A DNA stretch of 64,000 bases from an uncultured Bacilli bacterium (lineage in GTDB: Bacteria > Bacillota_I > Bacilli_A > RF39 > UBA660), in assembly GCA_934119955.1 (NCBI GenBank), contig CAKOSZ010000002.1, positions 115,942 to 179,941 of the forward strand, given 5' to 3'. The translations under genes and the position numbers were made by a program. This document shows positions 53,426-61,075 of the stretch, in pieces. Under the pieces are notes generated by a model. The model saw nothing but the letters and a program-made list of their open reading frames with translations. It was not told where the DNA came from and made no database searches. Numbering within the stretch: the stretch's first letter is position 1; every line of letters starts with the position of its first letter.

Positions 53426-54142
53426 ATGGATCAAAAGAAAATAGGTTCATTAATAAAGAAAATAAGAATAGATAATAATTTAACTCAAAAAGAATTTGCT
53501 ATTAAATACAATGTTAGTTTTCAAGCAGTTAGTAAATGGGAAAGAGGTTACAATTTACCAGATATTTACTTATTAAAACAAATAGCAGATGATTTTAATA
53601 TAAATATAAATGAATTACTAGAAGGTAATATCAAAATAGAAAATAAAAATGAAAAAACTAAAAATAAAAAAAGTAAACTTATAATAATTATTTCAAGTAT
53701 TATAGGACTTATTCTTTTAGCATTTATTATTTTAAAATTAATAAATAAAGATGATTTCAAATTTAAAACTTTATCAAGCAATTGTTCTAACTTTAATATT
53801 TCTGGTTCAATTGCTTATAATTCAACTAAATCATTTATTTATATTACTAATATTAAGTATTGTGGTAATGAAATAGATAATACTAATTATAAAAATATAT
53901 TATGTGTTTTATATGAAAGTCATGGGAATATTAAAACTGAATTAAGTAAATTTACTTATCAAGAAGAAAAAAAAATAACTTTGGAAGATTTTTTAAAACA
54001 TGTTGAATTTAAAGTTGATTATTTTTCTAAATCATGTAAGTATTATGAAGAAAATTCTTTATATTTAGAAATTAATGCAACTGATAACAATAATAAAACT
54101 ACTAATTATAAAATACCACTTAATATGAATGATTGTGATTAA
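53426..54142 (+). CDS. Membrane-anchored XRE-type regulator with extracellular domain
   Basis: 238 residues. An N-terminal HTH_3 domain (about 5-60; RIDNNLTQKEFAIKYNVSFQ then AVSKWERGYNLPD), a basic linker, one membrane helix (about 89-107, IIIISSIIGLILLAFIILK), and an extracellular domain of about 130 residues with Cys at SSNCSN, KYCGNE, ILCVLY, SCKYYE and NDCD. A one-component sensor that links an outside signal to DNA binding is inferred. TATAAT with TGA before it (53398-53403) and GAGGTGAT precede ATG 53426. The TGCACAAT inverted repeats just upstream may be its operator. Confidence 0.8.
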   Translation: MDQKKIGSLIKKIRIDNNLTQKEFAIKYNVSFQAVSKWERGYNLPDIYLLKQIADDFNININELLEGNIKIENKNEKTKNKKSKLIIIISSIIGLILLAFIILKLINKDDFKFKTLSSNCSNFNISGSIAYNSTKSFIYITNIKYCGNEIDNTNYKNILCVLYESHGNIKTELSKFTYQEEKKITLEDFLKHVEFKVDYFSKSCKYYEENSLYLEINATDNNNKTTNYKIPLNMNDCD

Positions 54143-54223
54143 TTCAACTTTAAGTTTAGTAATTCAACTTAGTTTTTATTGCATGTTTTAATTAAAAAAA
54201 TTATAATGTTTTATGGAGGATTT

Positions 54224-54823
54224 ATGAAAAATAAAAATGATCTTATAGCAGCCTTGATTGTACTTTTTATAATAGGTTTATTTAGTTATTCTTATTTAAT
54301 GGCAAGTAAGGAAACTAATAGTGATGCTAATAAATTTAGTAAGGAGTATAACCTTAGTAGTAATAATAGTTTTGTATATAAAACTGATAAAGAAATAATT
54401 AACATTTTAAAACATGGAACAGGTGTCATTTATTTAGGTTTTCCTGAGTGTCCTTGGTGTCAAGAATATGTTAAACATCTAGATGAAGTTGCAAGAAGTG
54501 ATAAAGTAGAAAAAATTTATTACTTAAACATTTTAGATATAAGAAAAAATAATACCAAGGAGTATCAAGAAATAGTTAGTATCTTAAATGATTACTTAGA
54601 TTATGACGAAGAAGGAAATAAAAGAATTTATGTTCCATGTACAGTTGCTGTTTTAGATGGTAGTATTGTTGGTTATGATGCAACTACTTCAAATGATACT
54701 AAGGGTTATGATACACCTAGTGAGTACTTTAAAAATGAAGACTTACAAGGTTTTAAAGATAAACTTCATAATATGTTTTTAGAAACTGATAAAAAAGTAT
54801 GTACAACTGATTGTAACAAATAG
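54224..54823 (+). CDS. Membrane-anchored thioredoxin-like protein (CPWC)
   Basis: 199 residues with one N-terminal membrane segment (7-26) and an extracellular thioredoxin fold. VIYLGFPECPWCQEYVKHLD (68-87) contains the redox pair Cys76-Pro-Trp-Cys79, and VPCTVAVLDG provides the cis-Pro region, though as PC-T rather than the usual TPT. A last CTTDC pair is at the C-terminus. Likely a thiol oxidoreductase or bacteriocin-transport-accessory-like protein. ATG 54224 follows ATGGAGG; the ATG at 54179 is upstream without one. A terminator overlaps its stop. Confidence 0.85.
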   Translation: MKNKNDLIAALIVLFIIGLFSYSYLMASKETNSDANKFSKEYNLSSNNSFVYKTDKEIINILKHGTGVIYLGFPECPWCQEYVKHLDEVARSDKVEKIYYLNILDIRKNNTKEYQEIVSILNDYLDYDEEGNKRIYVPCTVAVLDGSIVGYDATTSNDTKGYDTPSEYFKNEDLQGFKDKLHNMFLETDKKVCTTDCNK

Positions 54824-54842
54824 GAATTTCTTCCTATTTTTA
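54818..54842 (+). terminator. Terminator after the thioredoxin-like gene
   Basis: AAATAGGAA-TTTC-TTCCTATTT with following T residues; it contains the stop codon. Confidence 0.85.
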
Positions 54843-54891
54843 TTTACTTTAAACTTTTATTTTGATAAAATAAAAATGAATAGAGGTGTAT

Positions 54892-56991
54892 ATGAATAGT
54901 AATAATTTAACAATAGATAGTATTATTAATATGCTAAAAACTTATATAAAAACAAATGATTTTTCTTTGATAACGGATAGTTTTAACTATGTTAAATCAT
55001 TTATTAGTGATACAAATACAATAAACGAATATTTAGAAGTTGCCAGTATTTTAACTACGGTATATGCAGATATTGAAACAATTTCAGCAAGTTTTTTATA
55101 TAACTTATTAGTTCTTGAAAAAGTAGATGAAAATACTTTAAGAGAAAAATTTGGTCAAGAAATAACTCATCTTATAGTAGGAGCCTATAAATTAGATAAA
55201 ATTATTTATTCAACAGAAAATGATTATTTAGTAGAATACTATAAAAAAGTAATTGTTGGAATGACAGAAGATGTTAGAGTTATTATGATTAATCTTTCAG
55301 TAAGAGTTAAAAATATGCGACATATTAAATCCTTAAAAAAAGAAGCAGCCAAGAAATATGCTAAGGAGTCTCTTGAAATTGTATCTCCAATAGCCCATCA
55401 CTTAGGAATATATAAAATTAAAAGTGAACTTGAAGATTTAAGTTTGAAAACACTAAAACCTGATGTTTATTTTGATATTGTAGAAAAACTTAATAGTACT
55501 AAAAAAGAAAGAGACAAATTAATTAATGATATGACTACAACTGTTAAAAAAATACTTGATGAAAATCATATTAATTATGAAATAAAAGGAAGAAGTAAAA
55601 GTATTTATAGTATTTATAATAAACTTGATAAAGGAAGAAAATTTAATGATATCTATGACTTGTTTGCTTTAAGAATTATGGTAGATACTGAAATACTTTG
55701 TTATCATGTTCTAGGTCTTATTCATTCAAAATTTAAACCAATTCCTAAACGATTTAAAGATTTTATTGCTATGCCTAAAAGTAATGGGTACCGATCTCTT
55801 CATACAACAGTTTTTGGAGTTAATAACACTTTATTTGAAATTCAAATTAGAACTTTTGAAATGAATGAGGTTGCTGAAAATGGACTTGCTGCGCACTGGT
55901 CATATAAAGAAAATAAAAGTGCTGCTAATTTATCAAGTACAGATCAAAAACTAGAATTTTTTAAAACAGTAATAGATAACTATCAACAAAAAGCAAGTGA
56001 TAACAATGCTTACTTAGAATTTAAAGATGAAAAAATGCATGGAAATATCTATGTATTTACTCCTAAGGGTGATGTTATTGAGTTACCAAATGGAGCAACT
56101 CCTATTGATTTTGCCTATAAAGTACACACCAAAGTAGGAGATGAAATGGTAGGTGCTATTGTTAATAATAAAATAGTTCCCCTAAACTATGTTTTACAAG
56201 ACAATGATGTAGTAAGAATTAATACTAGTAAATCAAGTTCTCCTAAATTATCTTGGCTTAAAATTGCTAAACTAAATCAAACTAAAAATAAAATAAAATC
56301 ATATTTTGTTAAAGAAAGAAAAGATGAAGTAATATCTTTTGGAGAAAACTCTTTATTAAAATATTTGAAAAAGAAAAATGTAAGTCAAGGTGAATTTTTT
56401 AAAGAAGAAAATATTTCAAAAATTTTAAAAGAATTAAAATGTAAAGATTTAAAAGAATTATATTTAGATCTTGGAAATAATAAGTTTTCACCTAAAACAG
56501 TTTTTGATCTTATTTATCCAAGTAAGACACTAAATATAAAAGAAAAAGAAATAAAATTTAAAAATAATTATGATATTCATGTTGCTGGTATTAATGATAT
56601 TCATGTAAATATTGCATCTTGTTGTAATCCAATACCAGGTGATGAAATAGTTGGTTTTATTACTAAAAATAAAGGTATAACTATCCATAGAAAAAATTGT
56701 CATAATATTAAAAGTGATAGACTTTTGGATGTTAGTTGGGCAAATATTACTAAGAATATGTATCTTACAAGACTTAATATATATACAAATGATAATATAA
56801 GTCATTTAACAGATTTAATAGGTAAACTTTCAAGTATTGGAATAACTATTAATAATGCTACTACTTATATAAATGATTTAAAATTTAATTATAAAATATC
56901 TTTGTATGTTAAATCAACCATAGATTTAGATAATATAGTTAAGGTTTTATTAAAACAAGATTATATTACTAATATAGAAAGGATTTTATGA
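54892..56991 (+). CDS. rel: RelA/SpoT-type (p)ppGpp synthetase with degenerate hydrolase domain
   Basis: 699 residues with the full long-RSH layout: HD region (about 20-170), synthetase (about 200-320), TGS (about 365-430, GNIYVFTPKGDVIELPNGAT), helical region, Cys-containing ZFD (INDIHVNIASCCNPIPGDEI, about 563-582) and C-terminal ACT. Synthetase motifs are intact: GRSKSIYSI, IYDLFALRI, RFKDFIAMPKSNGYRSLHT (an RxKD-type loop) and FEIQIRT. The hydrolase site is not: the HD pair is YN (70-71), the following ED is LE, the first His is missing, and ADRLHN reads SVRVKN. It should make but not degrade (p)ppGpp. ATG 54892 follows GAGGTG. It overlaps dtd by 4 bp. Confidence 0.93.
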   Translation: MNSNNLTIDSIINMLKTYIKTNDFSLITDSFNYVKSFISDTNTINEYLEVASILTTVYADIETISASFLYNLLVLEKVDENTLREKFGQEITHLIVGAYKLDKIIYSTENDYLVEYYKKVIVGMTEDVRVIMINLSVRVKNMRHIKSLKKEAAKKYAKESLEIVSPIAHHLGIYKIKSELEDLSLKTLKPDVYFDIVEKLNSTKKERDKLINDMTTTVKKILDENHINYEIKGRSKSIYSIYNKLDKGRKFNDIYDLFALRIMVDTEILCYHVLGLIHSKFKPIPKRFKDFIAMPKSNGYRSLHTTVFGVNNTLFEIQIRTFEMNEVAENGLAAHWSYKENKSAANLSSTDQKLEFFKTVIDNYQQKASDNNAYLEFKDEKMHGNIYVFTPKGDVIELPNGATPIDFAYKVHTKVGDEMVGAIVNNKIVPLNYVLQDNDVVRINTSKSSSPKLSWLKIAKLNQTKNKIKSYFVKERKDEVISFGENSLLKYLKKKNVSQGEFFKEENISKILKELKCKDLKELYLDLGNNKFSPKTVFDLIYPSKTLNIKEKEIKFKNNYDIHVAGINDIHVNIASCCNPIPGDEIVGFITKNKGITIHRKNCHNIKSDRLLDVSWANITKNMYLTRLNIYTNDNISHLTDLIGKLSSIGITINNATTYINDLKFNYKISLYVKSTIDLDNIVKVLLKQDYITNIERIL

Positions 56992-57431
56992 AAGTAATAG
57001 TACAAAGAGTAAAAGAAGCAAGTGTTAAAGTAGAAAATAAAATAGTTGGTAAAATTGGATATGGTTATATGTTACTTGTATCTTTTACAAAGAAAGATAA
57101 TTTAGATATAATTAATTATATGGTTAAAAAAATAGTTAATTTAAGAATAATGGATGATGAGAATAAAGTTATGAATAAATCTATTTTAGATATAAAGGGA
57201 AGTATTTTAAGTGTTTCTCAGTTTACTTTGTATGCTGATACTAAAAAAGGTAATCGTCCATCATACATTAATGCTTTAAATGGGAATGATGCTATTAAGT
57301 TATATGATTTATTTAATCAAGAATTAAGTAAATATGTTTTAGTTGAAACAGGTAAATTTGGGGCAGAAATGGAAGTTTCTTTAATTAATGATGGACCAAT
57401 TACAATTATTTTAGAGAAGGAGAATGTATGA
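56988..57431 (+). CDS. dtd: D-aminoacyl-tRNA deacylase
   Basis: 147 residues, full family length. It removes D-amino acids wrongly attached to tRNA. LSVSQFTLYADTKKGNRPSY (about 77-96) has the conserved SQFTL-AD-KG-RPS signature, and GAEMEVSLINDGPITIILE (about 126-144) has the second, GP-T motif. ATGA overlap with rel and again a 4-bp overlap with the next gene. The rel-dtd order is widespread in Firmicutes. Confidence 0.96.
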   Translation: MKVIVQRVKEASVKVENKIVGKIGYGYMLLVSFTKKDNLDIINYMVKKIVNLRIMDDENKVMNKSILDIKGSILSVSQFTLYADTKKGNRPSYINALNGNDAIKLYDLFNQELSKYVLVETGKFGAEMEVSLINDGPITIILEKENV

Positions 57432-58321
57432 AAATATTATGTATTGGTCATGCTGCTTATGATATAACTTTAAAAGTTTCGATGTATCCTCTTGAAAATA
57501 AAAAAACAAGACTACAAGAAAAAACTATTGAATGTGGGGGAGGTCCAGCAGCAACTGGGGCTTACTTACTTAGTAAATGGGGAGTTGATACTTCTTTTTG
57601 TGGGGTAATTGGTTGTGATTATTACGGAGAAAAAATTAAAAATGAATTTAAAATGGTTAAAACTAATCTTGATTATTTAGAAGAAAGAAAAGATATTTTT
57701 ACAACAACTAGTTATATTCTGGCTAATTCTTCTAATGGATCAAGAACCATTTTAACAAATAAAGATCCAAATAATAAGTTAGTAAATACCAAAATTACTG
57801 AGCATTTTGATTATACTTTAATAGATGGAGATGAATACGAAGTATCTCTTGATTATTTAAAGAATAATAAAACTATTTCCATGATTGATGCTGGTAAATG
57901 TAACCAGCAAATTATAGAATTATCTAAGTATGTTAATTATTTAGTTTGTTCTAATGATTTTGTAAGAGAATATACTGGTTTAAAACTAGATTATAATGAT
58001 ATTAATTCTATTAAAAAAGTATATGATAAATTAGCAAATGATTTTAAAAATCAAATAATAATTATTACTCTTGAAAATATAGGATCATTTACTAAAATAA
58101 ATAATGAATATAAATTAGTTCCAGCAATAAAAGTAAAAGCAATTGATTCAACCGGTGCAGGAGATATTTATCACGCTTCTTTATTATATTTTATCAGTCA
58201 TGGTTATAATTTATTAGATGCAATGGAACTTGCTAATATTGCAAGTGGTATTTCAGTTACAAGAGTAGGTGGAAGATATTCTATTCCAACCTTAGAGGAA
58301 GTGATAAATTATGTTAGATAA
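57428..58321 (+). CDS. PfkB-family carbohydrate kinase
   Basis: 297 residues, ribokinase-like. GGGPAATGAYLLSKWGVDTS (about 37-56) is the N-terminal PfkB signature; DSTGAGDIYHASLLYFIS (about 239-256) is the C-terminal one with the catalytic Asp in GAGD. Substrate cannot be read from sequence; sugars, adenosine or fructose-type sugars are possible. It overlaps dtd and the Smr gene by a few bases, so it belongs to the same operon. Confidence 0.88.
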   Translation: MKILCIGHAAYDITLKVSMYPLENKKTRLQEKTIECGGGPAATGAYLLSKWGVDTSFCGVIGCDYYGEKIKNEFKMVKTNLDYLEERKDIFTTTSYILANSSNGSRTILTNKDPNNKLVNTKITEHFDYTLIDGDEYEVSLDYLKNNKTISMIDAGKCNQQIIELSKYVNYLVCSNDFVREYTGLKLDYNDINSIKKVYDKLANDFKNQIIIITLENIGSFTKINNEYKLVPAIKVKAIDSTGAGDIYHASLLYFISHGYNLLDAMELANIASGISVTRVGGRYSIPTLEEVINYVR

Positions 58322-58562
58322 TTTACCAACTCTTGATTTACATGGAGAGTACACAGAATCTGCTATTATCTTGACTGATGAGTTTATAAATGATAATATA
58401 ATACTTAAAAATGAAAAGATTGTTGTAGTTCATGGATTAGGAGAAGATATTTTAAGAAAGAATATTCATTTATTTTTAAGTCATAACAAAAAAGTAAAAG
58501 AATTTAAAAGAGATTTTTTTAATCCAGGAGCAACTATAATAGTCTTAAACATCAAAAAATAG
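58311..58562 (+). CDS. Stand-alone Smr-domain protein
   Basis: 83 residues equal to a MutS2-type Smr domain: LPTLDLHGEYTESAIILTDE (5-24, LDLHG motif) and KIVVVHGLGEDILRKNIHLF (about 38-57, HG-G-LR motif), followed by a strand pair ending IIVLNIKK. Smr domains are DNA/RNA endonucleases linked to ribosome rescue and recombination control. It has no partner domains. It overlaps the PfkB gene by 11 bp. Confidence 0.88.
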   Translation: MLDNLPTLDLHGEYTESAIILTDEFINDNIILKNEKIVVVHGLGEDILRKNIHLFLSHNKKVKEFKRDFFNPGATIIVLNIKK

Positions 58563-58578
58563 AAAGGAATTAATTAAA

Positions 58579-59145
58579 ATGAATAAGTTAATTATTATCT
58601 CAGGTCCAAGTGGAGCTGGGAAAGGAACAGTTGTAAAAGAACTATTAAAAATATATGAAGAAAATCACGATAAAGTATATTTATCAATATCAGCAACAAC
58701 TAGGGATATAAGAGAAGGAGAAGTTGATGGTGTTAGTTATTACTTTATCAAAGAAGAAGAATTTTTAAAAAAAATTGCAGAAGGAGATTTTCTAGAATAC
58801 AATAAATATGGAACTGGTAAATACTATGGTACTTTAAAAAGTAAAGTTTTAGAATATTTAAAAACAGGGGATGTTATTTTAGAAATAGATGTAAATGGTT
58901 ATAAACAAGTAATTAATAACTATAAAGATTCCCTTGGTATTTTTATTACTCCTCCTAGTTTAGAAGAGTTAGAGAATAGACTTAGAGGAAGAGGAACTGA
59001 AACTGAGGAAAATATTAAAAAAAGACTTGATACAGCAAGAGGGGAAATGGATAACAAAGATATTTACAAATATGTAGTTGTAAATGAAGATAACAAATCA
59101 CATGAGGCTGCTATCAAAATATATAATATTATTAAAAATGACTAG
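58579..59145 (+). CDS. gmk: Guanylate kinase
   Basis: 188 residues; phosphorylates GMP to GDP. P-loop SGPSGAGKGTVVK (6-18), SISATTRDIREGEVDGVSYY (about 37-56, GMP-binding), and EYNKYGTGKYYGT (about 73-85) are conserved. GAAAGGAATT precedes the ATG. In this window rel and gmk are close, linking ppGpp synthesis and the GMP kinase that ppGpp inhibits in Firmicutes. uvrC follows 8 bp after its stop. Confidence 0.96.
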   Translation: MNKLIIISGPSGAGKGTVVKELLKIYEENHDKVYLSISATTRDIREGEVDGVSYYFIKEEEFLKKIAEGDFLEYNKYGTGKYYGTLKSKVLEYLKTGDVILEIDVNGYKQVINNYKDSLGIFITPPSLEELENRLRGRGTETEENIKKRLDTARGEMDNKDIYKYVVVNEDNKSHEAAIKIYNIIKND

Positions 59146-59153
59146 GGGTTTAT

Positions 59154-60920
59154 ATGTTTAAGGAAAAACTTAAATTAGTTCCTGAATTACCTGGTTCATA
59201 TCAAATGAAAGATATTAACAACAATATTATTTATGTAGGAAAGGCCAAGAACTTAAAAAGACGTTTAAAAAGTTATTTTACTGGAAAAGTCTTTGGAAAA
59301 ACTAAAAAATTAGTAAGTGAAATTCATGATTTTGAATATATTGTTACTAAAACTGAACTTGAAAGTTTAATTCTAGAAATTACTTTAATAAAAAAATATA
59401 ATCCTAAATATAATATTTTATTAAAAGATGATAAAAGTTATCCTTATATAGAATTAACTAAGGATAAATATCCTACTTTAAAAATAGTTAGAAATGTTAA
59501 TTTAAAGAAAAATAAAAGTAATTTATATGGACCATTTCCAAATGTAGGGGCTGCTAAACGAGTAGTTTATATGTTAAATAGACTTTATCCTTTAAGAAAA
59601 TGTGAAACTTTAAAAAAAGATTATTGTTTGTATTATCATTTAGGTGAATGTTTAGGTTATTGTAAAAATGAAGTAGATCTTAATAAATTAAACAAAACGG
59701 TTGAAGAAATAACTTCGTTTTTAAATGGAGATAGTACACTTATTTTAAAAAAGTTAAATGAAAAAATGTTACAAGCCAGCAATTCTATGAATTTTGAAAA
59801 AGCCTTAGAATATAAAAACATGATAGATGATATTAAAATTACTTTAAAAAATCAAACTATCGTTTTAAATAAAGATATTAACTTAGATATATTTAATTAC
59901 TATGAACATGATTCTTATATAGCAATTCAAGTATTTTTTATAAGATCAGGAACTCTTTTTGAAAGACATCAAAAAATTATAGAAAGTATTAACAAGGATG
60001 AAGATGTTATAGAATATATTATTAATTTCTATGAAAGGCATATTTTACCAAAAGAAATCTTAGTTCCAAGTATAATTGATACTAAAATATTAGAAGATTA
60101 TTTACATATTAAAGTTAGAACTCCTTTAAAAGGAGATTTGAAAAAATTATTAGATCTTGCTTATCAAAATGCCAAAATATACTTAGATACCAAAGAATCA
60201 ACAATTAAAAACGATGAAGAAAAAAGACTAAATGCTGTTAAATGTTTAGCAAATCTTTTAAATATTAAATCAGCAAAAAGAATAGAAGCCTTTGATAATT
60301 CTCATTTATTTGGTACTTTTTATGTTTCAGGAATGGTTGTATTCGAAAACTTCTTACCTCTTAAAAATGAATATCGTAAATATAAAGTTGATACAAGTGT
60401 TAAAGATGATTTAAAAGCAATGGAAGAAGTAATTTATAGAAGATACCAAAGAGTACTAGTTGATAATTTAGTACGTCCTGATTTAATAATAGTAGATGGT
60501 GGTAAAACTCAAATAGAAGTTACTAAAAATATTTTAGAGGAATTAAATTTAAAAATAGAAATAATAGGTTTAGTTAAAGATGATAATCATAGAACAAGAG
60601 CCTTAATTAATTCTAATTTAGAAATAATTGAAATACCTAAAACTAGTGATTTATTTTTATTCTTAGCAAGAATTCAAGAAGAAGTTCATAACTATGCAAT
60701 TACATATCATAGAACAATTAAAAACAAAGGTGATTTGGCTAGTATGTTAGAAAATGTTCCAGGAATTGGAATTAAAAGAAGAAAAGAATTACTAAAAGAA
60801 TTTCGTTCTTTAAAAAAAATTAAAGAAGCAAGTATAGAAGAATTAGAAAAATATTTACCTCATGAAGTAGCAGTTAATTTACAAGAATTCTTTAAAAATA
60901 ATGAAAACTTAGAAAAATAA
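59154..60920 (+). CDS. uvrC: Excinuclease ABC subunit C
   Basis: Dual-incision nuclease of nucleotide excision repair; 588 residues. GIY-YIG-type nuclease at 12-90 (IIYVGKAKNLKRRLKSYF, with Arg and late Glu), the UVR/UvrB-binding motif LNEKMLQASNSMNFEKALEY (about 201-220), the RNase H-like half with RIEAFDNSHLFGTFYVSG (about 376-393) and DLIIVDGGKTQ (about 443-453), and the C-terminal helix-hairpin-helix VPGIGIKRRKELLKEFRSLK (about 539-558). Complete and ordinary. Last gene of the rel-to-uvrC series, followed by a terminator. Confidence 0.96.
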   Translation: MFKEKLKLVPELPGSYQMKDINNNIIYVGKAKNLKRRLKSYFTGKVFGKTKKLVSEIHDFEYIVTKTELESLILEITLIKKYNPKYNILLKDDKSYPYIELTKDKYPTLKIVRNVNLKKNKSNLYGPFPNVGAAKRVVYMLNRLYPLRKCETLKKDYCLYYHLGECLGYCKNEVDLNKLNKTVEEITSFLNGDSTLILKKLNEKMLQASNSMNFEKALEYKNMIDDIKITLKNQTIVLNKDINLDIFNYYEHDSYIAIQVFFIRSGTLFERHQKIIESINKDEDVIEYIINFYERHILPKEILVPSIIDTKILEDYLHIKVRTPLKGDLKKLLDLAYQNAKIYLDTKESTIKNDEEKRLNAVKCLANLLNIKSAKRIEAFDNSHLFGTFYVSGMVVFENFLPLKNEYRKYKVDTSVKDDLKAMEEVIYRRYQRVLVDNLVRPDLIIVDGGKTQIEVTKNILEELNLKIEIIGLVKDDNHRTRALINSNLEIIEIPKTSDLFLFLARIQEEVHNYAITYHRTIKNKGDLASMLENVPGIGIKRRKELLKEFRSLKKIKEASIEELEKYLPHEVAVNLQEFFKNNENLEK

Positions 60921-60925
60921 TATCT

Positions 60926-60956
60926 AAAAGTTTGGACAAAATTCAAACTTTTTTAT
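60926..60956 (+). terminator. Terminator after uvrC
   Basis: AAAAGTTTG (60926-60934) and CAAACTTTT (60944-60952), then TT. Confidence 0.85.
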
Positions 60957-61001
60957 ATTTATTAAAAAGAAAAAAATATTTATAAAAATTAAGATATTTT
61001 A

Positions 61002-61030
61002 TTGAAAAAAGGGGAAAAATATTATATACT
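61002..61030 (+). promoter_or_regulatory. Promoter of the MBG-repeat protein
   Basis: TTGAAA (61002-61007) and TATACT (61025-61030) separated by 17 bp. Confidence 0.65.
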
Positions 61031-61075
61031 TAAATAGTAGTAAAACAATAATAGTAAAAGGAGTTTTGTTGTAGG

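Noticed and set aside
54886..54891. GTG start for rel
   Set aside because: The GTG is part of the GAGGTG ribosome-binding site; ATG 54892 is the better start.
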